A stretch of 64,000 nt of DNA, taken from Arthrobacter agilis (GTDB lineage: Bacteria; Actinomycetota; Actinomycetes; Actinomycetales; Micrococcaceae). Below the pieces are notes generated by a model that ran no database searches, was not told the DNA's origin, and saw nothing but the letters and a program-made list of their open reading frames with translations. The stretch covers positions 553,266 to 617,265 of the forward strand of contig NZ_VHIM01000001.1 of assembly GCF_006494655.1 (NCBI RefSeq), read 5' to 3'. Made by a program: the position numbers and the translations under genes. Below are positions 63,935 through 64,000 of the stretch, piece by piece (position 1 is the first letter of the stretch; each line of letters begins with the position of its first letter).

Positions 63935-64000
63935 TGTCCGGCGGTGTCCTACTCTCCCACACTCTCTCGGGTGCAGTACCATCGGCGCTGTGGGTCTTAG
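63935..64000 (-). rRNA. rrf: 5S ribosomal RNA, 3' part (truncated by window end)
   Basis: On the minus strand the sequence contains AGCGCCGATGGTACTGCACC, then GAGTGTGGGAGAGTAGGACA and CCGCCGGAC. This is the universal 3' half of 5S rRNA in Micrococcaceae form. The 5' half and the 23S and 16S genes would lie to the right, outside the window. The 3' end is approximate by 1-2 nt. Confidence 0.93.

Overview
The window is dense, very GC-rich chromosomal DNA (strong G/C third-position bias) from an actinobacterium of the Micrococcales, most likely Micrococcaceae (Arthrobacter-like). This rests on the protein families present (DUF3027, DUF3263, DUF4032, DUF5709, the XPB helicase pair, a DtxR/IdeR-type repressor, a WXG100 protein, a lone msiK-type ATPase), on a c-di-AMP riboswitch in front of NlpC/P60 genes, and on a 5S rRNA 3' end of Micrococcaceae type. 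The species assignment is inference. I see no phage, IS element, CRISPR array or replication origin; this is core and near-core chromosome.

Layout. 0-6.5 kb: partial sucC, a PcrA/UvrD helicase, an AGCS alanine/glycine symporter, a small membrane protein behind a PhoP-box-like direct repeat, tRNA-Arg(CCT) and a Nudix hydrolase. 6.5-11 kb: an ABC exporter and a divergent polar amino-acid ABC importer (binding protein, permease, ATPase) with a long-range RNA stem in its leader. 11-11.4 kb: a gene-free patch of about 41-bp-periodic repeats. 11.4-17.4 kb: a molybdenum-cofactor/formate-dehydrogenase-like block (fdhD, an FdhF/YdeP-type oxidoreductase, moeA, a DUF6457 protein, mobA) whose first gene, an HNH endonuclease, carries a 1-nt frameshift. 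17.5-19.7 kb: two NlpC/P60 cell-wall hydrolases under one c-di-AMP riboswitch. 19.9-24.4 kb: DtxR-family repressor, serC, an MFS exporter, DUF3027 and a cold-shock protein. 24.5-29 kb: small membrane protein, helicase-associated protein and XPB-type helicase. 29-31.7 kb: PhoP-like response regulator, sensor kinase and a single WXG100 protein. 31.8-33.7 kb: groL with a sigma70-like promoter and two tandem CIRCE operators.

33.8-45.4 kb: TM2 protein, LytR_C protein, DUF3263, uracil-DNA glycosylase, a ThrE-type exporter, a Fem-type transferase, aldo/keto reductase plus epimerase, DUF5709, a DHA2 MFS pump, an Old Yellow Enzyme and a membrane protein. 45.4-54.8 kb: a stress-flavoured block with two small proteins, an Rv2629-family (Balon-like) ribosome hibernation factor candidate, a pyruvate-oxidase-like TPP enzyme with an 84-bp in-frame tandem duplication, catalase, an SDR, a phosphodiesterase and a Bcr/CflA MFS pump. 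54.9-64 kb: tRNA-Thr(TGT), a DsbA-like protein, otsA-otsB trehalose synthesis, an msiK-type sugar-ABC ATPase, DUF4032, a repeat-rich DUF4190 protein, a GlcD-type FAD oxidase with an SRPBCC protein, and the 3' end of a 5S rRNA on the minus strand.

Taken together the window is rich in envelope and stress functions. Regulation is readable in several places: c-di-AMP for wall hydrolases, HrcA/CIRCE for groL, a PhoP-box-like repeat, and seven apparently leaderless promoters with a -10 hexamer 6-7 nt from the start codon. A TCATCAGC/GCTGATGA motif also recurs beside small stress-type genes. The most distinctive anomalies are the duplicated TPP-site segment, the HNH frameshift that opens an in-frame path into mobA, the unassigned structured leader of the amino-acid transporter, and the 41-bp-period intergenic repeats.
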